A DNA stretch of 41,747 nucleotides, taken from positions 1-41,747 of the forward strand of contig CAIMXI010000102.1 in the NCBI GenBank assembly GCA_903845365.1, given 5' to 3'. The notes beneath the pieces are model-generated. The model saw only the letters and a program-made list of their open reading frames with translations, was not told the origin of the DNA and did not search any database. A program made the translations under genes and the position numbers. The DNA is from an uncultured Geobacteraceae bacterium. Lineage in GTDB: Bacteria > Desulfobacterota > Desulfuromonadia > Geobacterales > Pseudopelobacteraceae. Numbering within the stretch: position 1 is the first letter of the stretch; the number at the start of each line of letters is the position of its first letter. Shown one piece after another: positions 1-9,239 of the stretch.

Positions 1-3000
1 CGCACTCCAGTTAACCATGCCGTTATTGATGAGTGAGAGCGTGCCCAACGCCTTGTTGCCAGCTCCATTCAGCGTCAACGTGGCGCCACTGTTCACCGTC
101 AGCGTGCCTGTACCCGTCAATGTGCCACCGCTCCAGGTACCCGTACCCGCCAGCGTAACGTTGCCACTACCCTGTAAAGTGCCGCCCGAAAGAGTGAAGG
201 TGGAAGCAGAAGGGACATACATCCCTCCGCTACCAATATTCAGCGTTCCGCCGCTTACTAAAAGATTATCACTTCCCCCTGTCGTCCCAAACAGCACACC
301 ACTCGGTGATTGCGTTCCGTTCCTGACATTCACCGTCTTGACATCAGCACTATCAATAACAGCCAACTCCCCTGCCACTGGTACACGATTAAGCGACCAG
401 TTCCCCACAGTATCCCAATAGCCATCAACCGACCATGTCCAGTAATCCTGTACCCATCCCGCCCCCGTGGCTGTAAGCACATAAGGCGAGCCGCCGCTAC
501 CCGAATACGTTCCACCAGTGCTGGATGTAAAGGATGAAGGAGTACCGGTTATGGTTCCACCGGAAGAGGTAATAATGTTGTAACTGTGCCCAACAGCCGT
601 TGTGTAATGGGCAAGATCATTGGCTTTAATTGTACCATCGAGCGAGACGTAGCCGGTTGCGGTAATAACATCATAATAGCCAGGTGTGTTGCCAAACAGT
701 TCAAATTCCAGAAGTCCAGTTGAGGTGTTGGTTAGGTTGCCGGTGATACTCAAGGTCCCGACGGTGTTTGCACCGCCCGGTCGAATGGTTCCAGCATTTG
801 TGAGTGTATTGCCTGCGCCAACATCAACTGTACCGCTGCCGCTGATTACTCCAGTATTTGTAAATCCACCGGTTTTCTGGAGTGTCGCTCCGGAAGCGAC
901 GTTGATGGTGCCGGATTGGGTGAAGGTGGCTGGGTTGACGGCCATCGTCCCTGACGCGACATTCAGCGAACTATTGTTGGTTAAAGCGCCGCTGCCGTTC
1001 AGGGTCGAGTTGCCGGTGGTAGTCAGGCCGACTGTTGAGTTTACCGTGCCGATAGACCAGTTGGCTGCATTGTTGGTGAGATTGATTTTGTCGGTATTGC
1101 CTGCAATGGTGGTGATTATGTTGTTGGTACTGCCCAGTGTATAGTTTGCTCCTGTGCCTAGAAGTTCAAGAGCAGTAGTTGTGATCGAGCCGCCAGTCTG
1201 AGTAATTGTCCCACCGCCAACGGTGTTCAGTGTAGTCTTACCAGTGGTGTCGATTGCAGCTCCAGTCAAACTAATGCCAGTCCCATTAAGACTTTGAATC
1301 AGGATATTGCCCGAGGTGCCATTGCCGATTTTGTTGGCGACGACCGGATTAGCGACCACTACACCCGTTCCAACACCATTAACGGCGCCGCCAAATATGT
1401 TGATTGCACCTGATGAGGAATAAACTGATGAATCGCCGCCCCATCCGTTAATATGCACTCCGTAGGTAAACGTAGTAGACCCCAAAGCGGTAGTTGTACT
1501 AACTCCGTTCAATGTTAAGGCGCCGCTGTTCGTATGCACCACGCCAGCATTCTCGATAACTACTCCGCGAGGGCCATTACCGTTTAATGCTGTAATACTA
1601 TTGCCTGCGGTGCCGTTAATAGTGACACTGCCCGTTCCAGTGGACTGTACTATTGAACTGTTGATTACATTTGCACCAATTGAATTATTGGCATTGCCAG
1701 ATGTACCGTTAATCAGTATGTTTCCATCAACACTTGATACATTTACAGAGCCGTTAATGCCTATCCCCCAGGCATGTACAGTCGCTGAACCGGCATTCAA
1801 GGCTTTTCCAGTCATGGTAATAGTGCCGTTGCCTGTGGTACTTACTGTGTTGCTATTAAGCGCAACCCCTTGTGGATTATTCAAACCATTAGTCACCGCG
1901 TCGGCATTGCCGTTGATAACGATATTGCCACCCGCCGCCGCTAGACTGCCAAGCACGATAACCCCAATTCCGTTATTAAACGCACCATAACCCTGTGCAA
2001 ACCCGACACCCCCGCTGATAGTGCCGCTGCCGCCACCAAGGGTGATGTTGCCGCCGTTGCTGGAGATCGATGAACCGCTGTTCAACAGAATTGCGCCGTT
2101 GCCTGATGCGTCTGAATCGGAATTGAGTGTTACATGGAGTTTGCCAGTGTTGGAGGAGATACCAACACCACTGTCAATAACAATGTTGTTATGTGCTTTC
2201 AGTAGCAGGGTAGCATCTGTACCGGTAGTCTTGGCTATGCTGGCGCTGACGGTTATGTCACCATTGCCAAAGCCATCACCATTTGTACCGTTAGTTTGCA
2301 GCGTCACACTGGTGCCAAGATTCAACTGATTCTGGATATCAGTATTCAAAATATTCGTAGCACCAGATCCCGAGCTGAAATCGTACGGCGGTCCGACTGC
2401 AGTTGTTGCTGTGGTTGTTGAACCGGTGATAGTAAGATCGTACGGGTCAAGCAGCCACTCTCCCCCTTTGCCTGAAGGTGAAGAGGCATTTACTTTGAGA
2501 CCGGAAACATCCAGCCAATGCCCGGAAGTCTCAACAAAACCGCCGTTACCGCCCCTTGCTCCACCTTTGGCGTTTATACTTCCGTAGACTCGTGTAGAAC
2601 CGTCCGACCAGAGAATCACCTTGCCGCCACTGCCATTGTCAATAGCGTCTGCGTTGATACTGGTATTCTTGCCCATATAGGTTGCATGGGCATTCTGAAG
2701 GTCTGCGTTCTTACCCTGGTAGTCTCCGCCCACCAGTACGGTGCCGCCGCCGGTTGCGCCGGATACGTCTACGCTGCCCTGTTCAATAAGGCCAACCTGT
2801 TGACCAAGCAGTTGCACCGTACCGCCGACCTCAACACTCGCTTTAGCCTCAACTGTCCCTGAAACCAGCGCTGCGCCTTCAGTTGCCTGAACGGTTATGC
2901 TGCCGCCTTTTGCACCGTTGGCAGTAGTTGTACTCCCGGCCTCAATAGTGGCTTCTTTAGTCGCCTTCAGGAAGATTTTGCCTCCTTCCATTACGGCGCT

Positions 3001-3810
3001 ATCCGCACTGATCCACCCACTCTGCCGCACAATCCCGCCATAAACCCCAATCCTGCCAGCATCAGCCACAAGCGTACCCAAATTAATCGCCTGATGCTCC
3101 GGCGCGCTGACAACTATGGCGATTTCTGGTGAACTGCTGTCTACAAGAAGCACCTCTTTACCTGCCGCAAGCATGATATCGCCGTTGGGTGCGGTGATGA
3201 CACCGCTGTTGGTGACATCCGTGGCGATCAGATAGACGAGGCCACCACCAGGTGTTGTAATCGTTCCCTGATTTTCAATCTTTCCGGCGACTGAGCCAGT
3301 ACTGAATTTCATCCGTCCGGCGAGAAAATCCTGATTAGTTATGTCGAGGGTGGAGGCGATAAGGCCGTTGACTTCAATGCGGGAGTTGGGACCAAACAGG
3401 ATGCCGTTCTGATTTATCAGCAGAACTTTGCCATTGGATTGCAGTGCGCCGAGGATTTTGGAAGGGTCGCCGCCGGTTACGCGGTTGAGTACCGCGCTCA
3501 GGGTTGATGGTTGGATAAAGCGGGTGCTCTCGTTCTGTCCGATGGAGAACCCCTGCCAGTTGATGATGGCGTTGGCGGAGTTGTTGATGGTCATCGCGCT
3601 GCCGCTGGTATTTATATTTGCCGTGCCGTTGATAACCTGTGGTGCTGTCGGGAGGGCATGGGTGGGAGCCGGCGCCAGCAGAAGAGAAACTGCGGAAGCA
3701 AGAGCAGCAATGGTCAGCGGAGGATGGCCGCCTTTCCCCTTGACGGTTTCGGCTGCGACGATCCACACTTCCTTTGCTCTGCTCCAGATCAGACGGTAGG
3801 CTTTATTCAA
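1..3810 (-). CDS. Filamentous haemagglutinin-like two-partner secretion exoprotein (TpsA/FhaB type), partial
   Basis: One uninterrupted minus-strand frame of 1270 codons runs from a TTG at 3810 off the left edge, so the C-terminus is missing. The N-terminus reads (M)LNKAYRLIWSRAKEVWIVAA, an extended signal peptide region typical of type V secreted proteins. A hydrophobic core and an A-P-T-H-A-L-P cleavage region follow. A TPS haemagglutination domain comes next (about residues 55-300), with the family motif NQNGILFG at 133-140. EWLLDPYDLTI (about 451-461) is common in these proteins. The rest is Gly/Thr/Ser/Asn-rich beta-helix repeat (for example SGGTL, GSGTV, NTGVI). Families of this kind are exported to the surface by a TpsB transporter, which is not in the window. 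TTG is chosen because the in-frame stop TAA at 3838-3840 leaves no better start and ESPR begins exactly there. No good ribosome binding site is visible. Adhesin function is inferred from the family. Confidence 0.88.
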   Translation of the reverse strand, partial: MNKAYRLIWSRAKEVWIVAAETVKGKGGHPPLTIAALASAVSLLLAPAPTHALPTAPQVINGTANINTSGSAMTINNSANAIINWQGFSIGQNESTRFIQPSTLSAVLNRVTGGDPSKILGALQSNGKVLLINQNGILFGPNSRIEVNGLIASTLDITNQDFLAGRMKFSTGSVAGKIENQGTITTPGGGLVYLIATDVTNSGVITAPNGDIMLAAGKEVLLVDSSSPEIAIVVSAPEHQAINLGTLVADAGRIGVYGGIVRQSGWISADSAVMEGGKIFLKATKEATIEAGSTTTANGAKGGSITVQATEGAALVSGTVEAKASVEVGGTVQLLGQQVGLIEQGSVDVSGATGGGTVLVGGDYQGKNADLQNAHATYMGKNTSINADAIDNGSGGKVILWSDGSTRVYGSINAKGGARGGNGGFVETSGHWLDVSGLKVNASSPSGKGGEWLLDPYDLTITGSTTTATTAVGPPYDFSSGSGATNILNTDIQNQLNLGTSVTLQTNGTNGDGFGNGDITVSASIAKTTGTDATLLLKAHNNIVIDSGVGISSNTGKLHVTLNSDSDASGNGAILLNSGSSISSNGGNITLGGGSGTISGGVGFAQGYGAFNNGIGVIVLGSLAAAGGNIVINGNADAVTNGLNNPQGVALNSNTVSTTGNGTITMTGKALNAGSATVHAWGIGINGSVNVSSVDGNILINGTSGNANNSIGANVINSSIVQSTGTGSVTINGTAGNSITALNGNGPRGVVIENAGVVHTNSGALTLNGVSTTTALGSTTFTYGVHINGWGGDSSVYSSSGAINIFGGAVNGVGTGVVVANPVVANKIGNGTSGNILIQSLNGTGISLTGAAIDTTGKTTLNTVGGGTITQTGGSITTTALELLGTGANYTLGSTNNIITTIAGNTDKINLTNNAANWSIGTVNSTVGLTTTGNSTLNGSGALTNNSSLNVASGTMAVNPATFTQSGTINVASGATLQKTGGFTNTGVISGSGTVDVGAGNTLTNAGTIRPGGANTVGTLSITGNLTNTSTGLLEFELFGNTPGYYDVITATGYVSLDGTIKANDLAHYTTAVGHSYNIITSSGGTITGTPSSFTSSTGGTYSGSGGSPYVLTATGAGWVQDYWTWSVDGYWDTVGNWSLNRVPVAGELAVIDSADVKTVNVRNGTQSPSGVLFGTTGGSDNLLVSGGTLNIGSGGMYVPSASTFTLSGGTLQGSGNVTLAGTGTWSGGTLTGTGTLTVNSGATLTLNGAGNKALGTLSLINNGMVNWSA

Positions 3811-3874
3811 GACAGTACACCCATATATATCCGGATATTATCGGTTTTGATGCGAAATTGATGTTGTGCAGGAG

Positions 3875-3903
3875 ATTATATTTTATGATAATACGCAGAT
3901 AAA
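3875..3903 (-). promoter_or_regulatory. Possible sigma-70 promoter of the haemagglutinin-like gene
   Basis: Read on the minus strand there is a perfect TATAAT (-10, 3875-3880) preceded at 17 bp by TTTATC (weak -35, 3898-3903). It sits about 65 bp upstream of the TTG start. The -35 matches consensus only in part, so this is tentative. A second candidate -35 (TTGACA, 3953-3958) lies further upstream but lacks a good -10. Confidence 0.3.
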
Positions 3904-4028
3904 ACACAAAATGTTGTATAGGATAGAAGGATTAACCACAACATGTATGTGGTGTCAACAGATATATTTCAAATATATTTCAAAATGTCACAAGCAGACA
4001 TTTAGAAGGCTAAGAAGGTGAATCAAGG

Positions 4029-4057
4029 TTGACCCGTCGACACAAATTGACTACTAT
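4029..4057 (+). promoter_or_regulatory. Candidate sigma-70 promoter of the ParA-like gene
   Basis: TTGACC (4029-4034) and TACTAT (4052-4057) are separated by exactly 17 bp, 57 bp before the ATG at 4114. The -35 matches five of six consensus bases and the -10 four of six. This is a prediction from sequence only. Confidence 0.4.
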
Positions 4058-4113
4058 CAGCCTCGGCTCAAATCAATTGCTCTCTACTATTCCATTACGG
4101 CGGTGCTTTCTTC

Positions 4114-5514
4114 ATGCGTTCATATCCCTATACAATAACAATATCTTCTGAAAAAGGTGGCGTCGGCAAGACAACGCTAGCTACCAATCTAGCAATATAT
4201 CTGAAAGCCATGCGCGAAGATCTGCCTGTGACCCTCTTCTCCTTTGACAACCATTTCACCATCGACAAAATGTTCGAACTGCAAAAACGTGGAGAAAATG
4301 TTCCGGATGTACATGAGCTTTTGATGGGGGCGAAAGGGAGTGAAGTTGTGCAGACAGGTCAGTATGGAGTCGGATTTATCCGATCTTCCACCGAACTCTC
4401 AGATATCCATGAACGTTTCAAAGGACCTATGACGCTGACTCGAATGTTGGCTGAATCCGGCATTTCAGGCATTATCATTATTGATACACGCCCGGATCTT
4501 AATATTTTGACACAAAATGCCCTGTATGCCGCCGACCGGGTACTGATCCCGGTAAAAGATCTCCCCAGTCTTGAAAACTGTAAAAACATCTTTGCACAGT
4601 TCGACCAGCGGGGCATCGACAAAAAATCACTCGCACTGATCCCTTGCCTGATCGACTCACGCATTAAATTCGAAGGCATTTTCAAAGACCAGAAGACGCT
4701 CCTGCGTGCTATCGCAGTCAACCGTGGCTACAGATGCATGGATACCCATATTTCAAAAAGCCCTAAAGTCGAAAGTCTGAATACCAACCCGGACGGCAAA
4801 ATTTATCCTATCCTGACTCACGCCCGTGGCACCGAAGTTTACAGTCAGTTCATGGAAATATCACGTGATATCCTGAGAAGTTTCGACGCAACCAGAGAAA
4901 GCAGAGCATGCCTGTATCACACTTGGCTCCTTGAAAAAGAAGCCCACAAGAAGGAGTCGTATCTTGCCCGGCTCGAAGGGCTGACGGAGCGCTGTCTTAT
5001 CTGCGGTGCGCTACTGGCGGAACATTCCGATGATCGAAGTTTCTATTTTGAAACATCAGATCGTTCAGCGCGAGGCTTTCTGCATGGGTATTGTGTCAAT
5101 AAAATGCTCTGTTCTGCGCTATACGGGCTAAAGGAAAGCGACCCGACTTTTGACGCTGCCACAGCACTTGTTGCCGAGAAAGTCACTAAATCCGTATCAC
5201 TTCTGCTGCCACGAATAAACTCAGAAGGGAGTCGCCTTGATTATCGCCTGTTCAGCATGAAGGGGGAGCAACTGCTCCAGAAGAGTGTCGGCATGCCCGG
5301 CTTTGAGGCTGGTGAATTCAATGGCGTCAACGACCGGTTGTATCTGCTTCTGAATGAGGCTCTGGCGGGGTTTGAAGGTGCCTTACGGGAAAAAAGCTGG
5401 TTGTCTGTCTACCCTGTGGATCCGATAAAGCCGGAGGCGGTGCTGCACGAAGATTCATACAAGTCTGTCCACCGGCTGCAGAGGCAGTTGTCGGAAGCGA
5501 TCCAGGCTCTTTAG
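4114..5514 (+). CDS. ParA/MinD-family ATPase with long cysteine-containing C-terminal extension
   Basis: 466 aa. Residues 1-260 form a ParA/MinD-type P-loop ATPase: a deviant Walker A, EKGGVGKTT (13-21), and IIIIDTRPD (121-128), the Walker A-prime/switch region. Members of this family dimerise on ATP and position chromosomes, division sites or polar machines. Residues 265-466 do not match anything I recognise. They include CLIC (C294, C297) and a second pair (C327, C333) that could make a small metal site. No ParB partner, parS-like site or CheY/Flh neighbour is visible, and the gene appears to stand alone between a haemagglutinin-like gene and the converging secretion/division cluster. Its last base is 9 bp from the stop of the convergent deacetylase gene. 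A role in placing the secretion machine is only a guess from position. Confidence 0.8.
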   Translation: MRSYPYTITISSEKGGVGKTTLATNLAIYLKAMREDLPVTLFSFDNHFTIDKMFELQKRGENVPDVHELLMGAKGSEVVQTGQYGVGFIRSSTELSDIHERFKGPMTLTRMLAESGISGIIIIDTRPDLNILTQNALYAADRVLIPVKDLPSLENCKNIFAQFDQRGIDKKSLALIPCLIDSRIKFEGIFKDQKTLLRAIAVNRGYRCMDTHISKSPKVESLNTNPDGKIYPILTHARGTEVYSQFMEISRDILRSFDATRESRACLYHTWLLEKEAHKKESYLARLEGLTERCLICGALLAEHSDDRSFYFETSDRSARGFLHGYCVNKMLCSALYGLKESDPTFDAATALVAEKVTKSVSLLLPRINSEGSRLDYRLFSMKGEQLLQKSVGMPGFEAGEFNGVNDRLYLLLNEALAGFEGALREKSWLSVYPVDPIKPEAVLHEDSYKSVHRLQRQLSEAIQAL

Positions 5515-5523
5515 TATTCGATA

Positions 5524-6504
5524 TTATTTTACCAACTGAGAGGCGGAAACAAGAGTTATACCTTGACCGGCAAGTCCAGGCAGCGCCACAACAAGGGCTG
5601 CAATCGTTGCCGGGTGCGGATGGCAGATAGCAATAGCTGAACCGTTTTTTTTTGCCAACCGTACGGCCTGATTAAGCTGACCGTTGATGTAGCTGCGATT
5701 CTGTTCATTATCAAGAAACACGTTCCGCCGCGCTGTCCTGATCCCTAACCGCTGTGCAACCTTCCCCCCAACGCTCCCTGCTGAAGTAATGCTGTCAATA
5801 AAAAACAGGTTATGCCTTTTCAGCGATTGCAGCGCATCAGTCATTTTTTCTTCATGCTCCGTAAATTCTGAGCCCATGTGATTATTTGCGCCGACCGCTT
5901 TGGGAAATTTTCTAACATAACCTGACATCCGCTCTTGAATCTGCCCTCTATCCATTGCCACCAGCAGACCATTTACTTCCAGACGCTGAGTGGGCCATCC
6001 TTTTGGCTGCATCGGGAGATGGATCATTGTTTCAATGCCATTCACGGCAGCAAAAGCAGCAACTTCAGTATCAACCCGCAGGCCCGGAATTATCGCAAAG
6101 GTAAGTGGAACCTTGATTGCGGCCAGCGAGCGTGCCTCAGACATGCTGCTCCCCATATCGTCGATAATAATAGCCAAGCGCCCTGAACCACTCTTATTGA
6201 CCCTGGACTTATCGACATCTGGAAGAACGGGACTCTTAGGGTAATCGCTTTTTTTTCTTTGTGGTGAAGGGGGTGGAGGAGGTGGAGTTACAACAGGCGG
6301 TACCGGGACGACTCTCTGGGGAACTTTGTAAGTGGGAACGATCTCTGTTTCACGGACAACTTCCGGTTTTTGAGGAGGTACAGCAGTTTTCCGAAACAGG
6401 AAATAGCCGGAAATCGCTGATATGACGAGCGCCAGAATTATCAGGGCGGCTATGCGGGAGCCCGATGACTTTTTTGAAAATCTATTTCTATTTGAAACTG
6501 CCAT
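5524..6504 (-). CDS. Divergent polysaccharide deacetylase family protein (YibQ/DUF610)
   Basis: 326 aa. A basic N-terminus and one membrane segment (about residues 17-34) anchor a periplasmic protein. A Pro-rich stretch (about 58-85) leads to a NodB-like barrel with the family motifs IIDDMG, MIHLPMQP, NNHMGSEFT, FFIDS and AICHPHP. These are characteristic of the divergent polysaccharide deacetylase family, whose substrate is not established. In many proteobacteria this gene sits next to envC and ctpA, as here, which suggests a role in cell-wall maturation. It is the last gene of the minus-strand block, 123 bp after ctpA, with an intercistronic hairpin in the gap. The ATG at 6504 has no clear Shine-Dalgarno sequence. 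Confidence 0.85.
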   Translation of the reverse strand: MAVSNRNRFSKKSSGSRIAALIILALVISAISGYFLFRKTAVPPQKPEVVRETEIVPTYKVPQRVVPVPPVVTPPPPPPSPQRKKSDYPKSPVLPDVDKSRVNKSGSGRLAIIIDDMGSSMSEARSLAAIKVPLTFAIIPGLRVDTEVAAFAAVNGIETMIHLPMQPKGWPTQRLEVNGLLVAMDRGQIQERMSGYVRKFPKAVGANNHMGSEFTEHEEKMTDALQSLKRHNLFFIDSITSAGSVGGKVAQRLGIRTARRNVFLDNEQNRSYINGQLNQAVRLAKKNGSAIAICHPHPATIAALVVALPGLAGQGITLVSASQLVK

Positions 6505-6520
6505 TTATTGCCGACAATGG

Positions 6521-6559
6521 TTGGTTGCCGTCCCTTGAGGATTCGGAGACGGCAACCAA
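6521..6559 (-). repeat. Intercistronic hairpin between ctpA and the deacetylase gene
   Basis: Perfect 12-bp inverted repeat, TTGGTTGCCGTC (6521-6532) and GACGGCAACCAA (6548-6559), with a 15-nt loop. No run of U follows it in the minus-strand transcript, so it is more likely an RNA-processing or stability element than a strong terminator. It could lower expression of the final gene relative to ctpA. Confidence 0.6.
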
Positions 6560-6627
6560 TCCAGGCAGTAGACTTGAAACAATAAAGCGCATTATAAACA
6601 TGGTGCAGTTCCAGGCTTCCACGAAGT

Positions 6628-8001
6628 CTACTTTTCGCCGCCCATAGACTTGATCAACCCCCACCCTTTCAGCAGATCAAGTGCTCTCAGTACCTGGTAA
6701 TCATTTTGCAGATTCTCTTCCAGTCTGGTCGGAACTTTTTCAGTTTTATCATCCTTTTTCTCACTCTTTTTATCTTCTTTTTTAGTCTCGCCGGTTCCTG
6801 ACTTATTCTCGGTTTCAAAATGATTCTCAAGATCTTTTTCGCGCAGATGCAGTGAATCTTTTTTGCCGGTTGCTTTGGGGAGTTCTACCGCTTCAACAAC
6901 AATATCAGGCGTTATACCCTTAGCTTGAATAGAACGACCCTTGGGGGTGTAATAGCGGGCGGTGGTCAGACGGATCCCGGAATCGTCCGACATCGGGATT
7001 ATGGTCTGAACAGAGCCTTTACCAAAGCTCTGAGTTCCCAGAATAATGGCTCGTTTGTGATCCTGCAATGCTCCAGCGACAATTTCTGAAGCGCTGGCGC
7101 TGCCACCATTAATTAATACGACAATCGGGTAGTTCGCCTCTTTACCACCTTTTTTTGCAGTAAACTGCATTTTGGAATCTTTTTCCCGCCCTTCGGTATA
7201 GACAATCATCCCACCTTCGGGGACAAAATGATCGGAAACCCTCACCGCCTGATCAAGCAGACCACCCGGATCATTACGCATATCAAGTACCAACCCCTTA
7301 AGCTCGCCCTTGAACTCTTCCTTCATGCTTTTAAGCGCTTTGGTCAAATCTTCATCGGTCTTTTCCTGGAACTGGGCAATACGTATGTAGCCATAGCCAC
7401 CGTCATTCAGGTGGAACTTGACGCTCTTGACTTGAATTACATCACGGATAAGCGGGAACTCTTTTGGCTTATCGAAGCCTTCACGCATAATGGTCAGAAT
7501 AACCTTTGTTCCCTTTACTCCGCGCATACGTTTGACCGCATCATTGATATTTAAATCCTTGGTAAATTTATCGTCAATCTTGAGAATCATGTCACCAGCC
7601 TTGATTCCAGCTTTGAACGCCGGGGTATCCTCAATTGGCGATATTACGGTTAAAACTCCATCTTTTATGGAGATTTCAATGCCTAGACCGCCAAATGCGC
7701 CTTTGGTATCGATTTTCATCTCTTTATAGGTATCAGGCGGCATGAACGAGCTGTGTGGATCAAGAGAAGAGAGCATGCCGTTAATTGCACCATACACCAG
7801 TTTTTTTGTGTCAACCTCTTCAACATAGCTCTTCTTGATAATGGACATGACGTCTGTGAAGAGTTCAATTGATTCATAATCACTCCTTTTCCCTTCTGCC
7901 GAACTGTGGCGCTGGGAGCTGACTATAAAAAAGGTCAAAAAAGCTACAATTACAACGAAACCTGCGACGACTTTTGTTTTTTTGCTTCCTGGTACACTCA
8001 T
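6628..8001 (-). CDS. ctpA: C-terminal processing peptidase, S41 family (CtpA/Prc-like)
   Basis: 457 aa from the ATG at 8001, which is preceded by GGAGGAAG with good spacing; an in-frame start 57 bp further up would overlap envC. One membrane anchor or signal segment (about residues 11-28) is followed by a PDZ domain (about 95-180) and an S41 catalytic domain. The catalytic pair is Ser303 in GGSASASEI and Lys328 in FGKGSVQ, 25 residues apart as in Prc/CtpA. The C-terminus is a highly charged Lys/Glu tail (about 385-430) followed by a short conserved end. These periplasmic Ser/Lys proteases trim peptidoglycan hydrolases and other envelope proteins. It directly follows envC, so substrates in cell-wall cleavage are plausible but unproven. 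Confidence 0.92.
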   Translation of the reverse strand: MSVPGSKKTKVVAGFVVIVAFLTFFIVSSQRHSSAEGKRSDYESIELFTDVMSIIKKSYVEEVDTKKLVYGAINGMLSSLDPHSSFMPPDTYKEMKIDTKGAFGGLGIEISIKDGVLTVISPIEDTPAFKAGIKAGDMILKIDDKFTKDLNINDAVKRMRGVKGTKVILTIMREGFDKPKEFPLIRDVIQVKSVKFHLNDGGYGYIRIAQFQEKTDEDLTKALKSMKEEFKGELKGLVLDMRNDPGGLLDQAVRVSDHFVPEGGMIVYTEGREKDSKMQFTAKKGGKEANYPIVVLINGGSASASEIVAGALQDHKRAIILGTQSFGKGSVQTIIPMSDDSGIRLTTARYYTPKGRSIQAKGITPDIVVEAVELPKATGKKDSLHLREKDLENHFETENKSGTGETKKEDKKSEKKDDKTEKVPTRLEENLQNDYQVLRALDLLKGWGLIKSMGGEK

Positions 8002-8045
8002 TTTCTTCCTCCAAATATATTTGATGCTTCCCGTATTATCTGTAA

Positions 8046-9236
8046 TTAACGTACCCATTCGGCGGGGTCAACCGGCCTACCCTGATGCCGTATTTCAAAA
8101 TACAGCATGCTCCCCTTGCTTGAATCAACATCACCAACTGCCCCTATTGATTCATGACGTGCCACCTCGGAACCAACTCTTTTTGACAATCGCGATGCAT
8201 GGGCGTAGAGGCTGAAATAACCTCCGCCATGATCAATGACCATCATATTGCCAAAACCTTTAAAGTAATCGGAAAAAATAACCGTACCTTCATACACCGC
8301 TTTTATTTCTGTTCCGGAGGAAGCAGAAATCGACAACCCCTTACTGAATGTATATGAATTGAACTCAGGATGTTTATGCTTCCCAAATGATTCAATAATA
8401 TTACCACGAACCGGAAAGCTCATCCGACCTTTCTGCGAAGCAAAACCTCGATCAGCAACCGGTGGCAACTCTGCAAGTGGTTTTTGCTTCGATCCCGGTT
8501 TTTCATGGCGCGAGGAGAGCTTGCGTCTGCTGAGTGCCTCAAGCTTGGTAATCATCGCCTGCAGCCTGGAGGCGTTTGCCTGCAACTCTTTCAAGGAACT
8601 TTCATAGCTCTTGCGATCTTGGCGAACCTTGCCAAGATAGTCAGCCTTCTTGCTTTTTTCAGCTTCAATCTCACGTTTTTTACGCTCGATACTAGTCATG
8701 ATGCGCTCTTTTTTTAACGCATCTCGCTCCAGATCGGATTTAAGGCTTTTTAGCTGGTCTATTTTCAGGTTGTATTCAACAAAAATGCGTTTGTCATTTT
8801 CAAGTACGGATTTCATGTAACGAATGTTTTCCGCAAGTTGCGGAAATGACTCGGCTGAAAAAAACATCCTCAATGTGCCAAACTCTCCCGCCCTGTACAA
8901 AGAAGACAGACGACGCTCCATCTCCACCCTTTTTCGATTCGCCTCTTCTGAAACCCTCGTAATTTCGTGCCCAGTCTGATCCAGACTCATTTCGACACCA
9001 CGGAGGTCGCGCCCCAGCTTGGCAAGATCAGACTGTTTCTTTTCAAGTGCAAGCAGAATCTCTTTGAGTTCAGTTGAGATGGCCGCTTCAACTTTTTTTG
9101 TCTTGGTAATAAGCTGCTTTTTAACCTTGATTTCCTGCTTAACACCGCTGAGTTCTTCCTTCGTGTTTTGCGCAGCAAAAGCTGCGGATGCGACTACGGT
9201 CAGCAGCAAAGCTATAATGCAATACATCCGTTTCAT
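8046..9236 (-). CDS. envC: Murein hydrolase activator EnvC-like, degenerate LytM/M23 domain
   Basis: 396 aa with a cleavable signal peptide (AAFA-A, about residue 22). Residues 25-245 are a long charged coiled coil, rich in Lys/Glu with heptad-like spacing. Residues about 280-396 form a LytM fold (SYTFSKGLSISA, VYEGTVIFSDYFKGFG, VIDHGGGYFSLYAHAS, MLYFEIRHQGRPVDPAEWV). The Zn ligands of active M23 enzymes are lost: the HxxxD position reads SKGLS, and the final HxH position reads MLYF. This is the state expected of EnvC, which binds FtsX through its coiled coil and activates amidases rather than cutting murein itself. It sits 3 bp after ftsX and ends 45 bp before ctpA, in the classic ftsE-ftsX-envC order. 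Confidence 0.92.
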   Translation of the reverse strand: MKRMYCIIALLLTVVASAAFAAQNTKEELSGVKQEIKVKKQLITKTKKVEAAISTELKEILLALEKKQSDLAKLGRDLRGVEMSLDQTGHEITRVSEEANRKRVEMERRLSSLYRAGEFGTLRMFFSAESFPQLAENIRYMKSVLENDKRIFVEYNLKIDQLKSLKSDLERDALKKERIMTSIERKKREIEAEKSKKADYLGKVRQDRKSYESSLKELQANASRLQAMITKLEALSRRKLSSRHEKPGSKQKPLAELPPVADRGFASQKGRMSFPVRGNIIESFGKHKHPEFNSYTFSKGLSISASSGTEIKAVYEGTVIFSDYFKGFGNMMVIDHGGGYFSLYAHASRLSKRVGSEVARHESIGAVGDVDSSKGSMLYFEIRHQGRPVDPAEWVR

Positions 9237-9239
9237 CTG

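Larger units (their letters stand above)
3811..4113. other. 303-bp divergent intergenic region
   Basis: AT-rich spacer between the divergently transcribed haemagglutinin-like gene and the ParA-like gene. It holds candidate promoters for both sides, an inverted repeat ACCACA-N7-TGTGGT (3935-3953) that could be an operator, and a direct repeat of ATATATTTCAA (3962-3972 and 3973-3983). No open reading frame or RNA gene is apparent. Confidence 0.6.

Noticed and set aside
17-2329. Several plus-strand Pro/Val/Leu-rich open frames
   Set aside because: They lie opposite the single long haemagglutinin-like frame and have the composition expected of its reverse reading; none has a ribosome binding site or recognisable domain.
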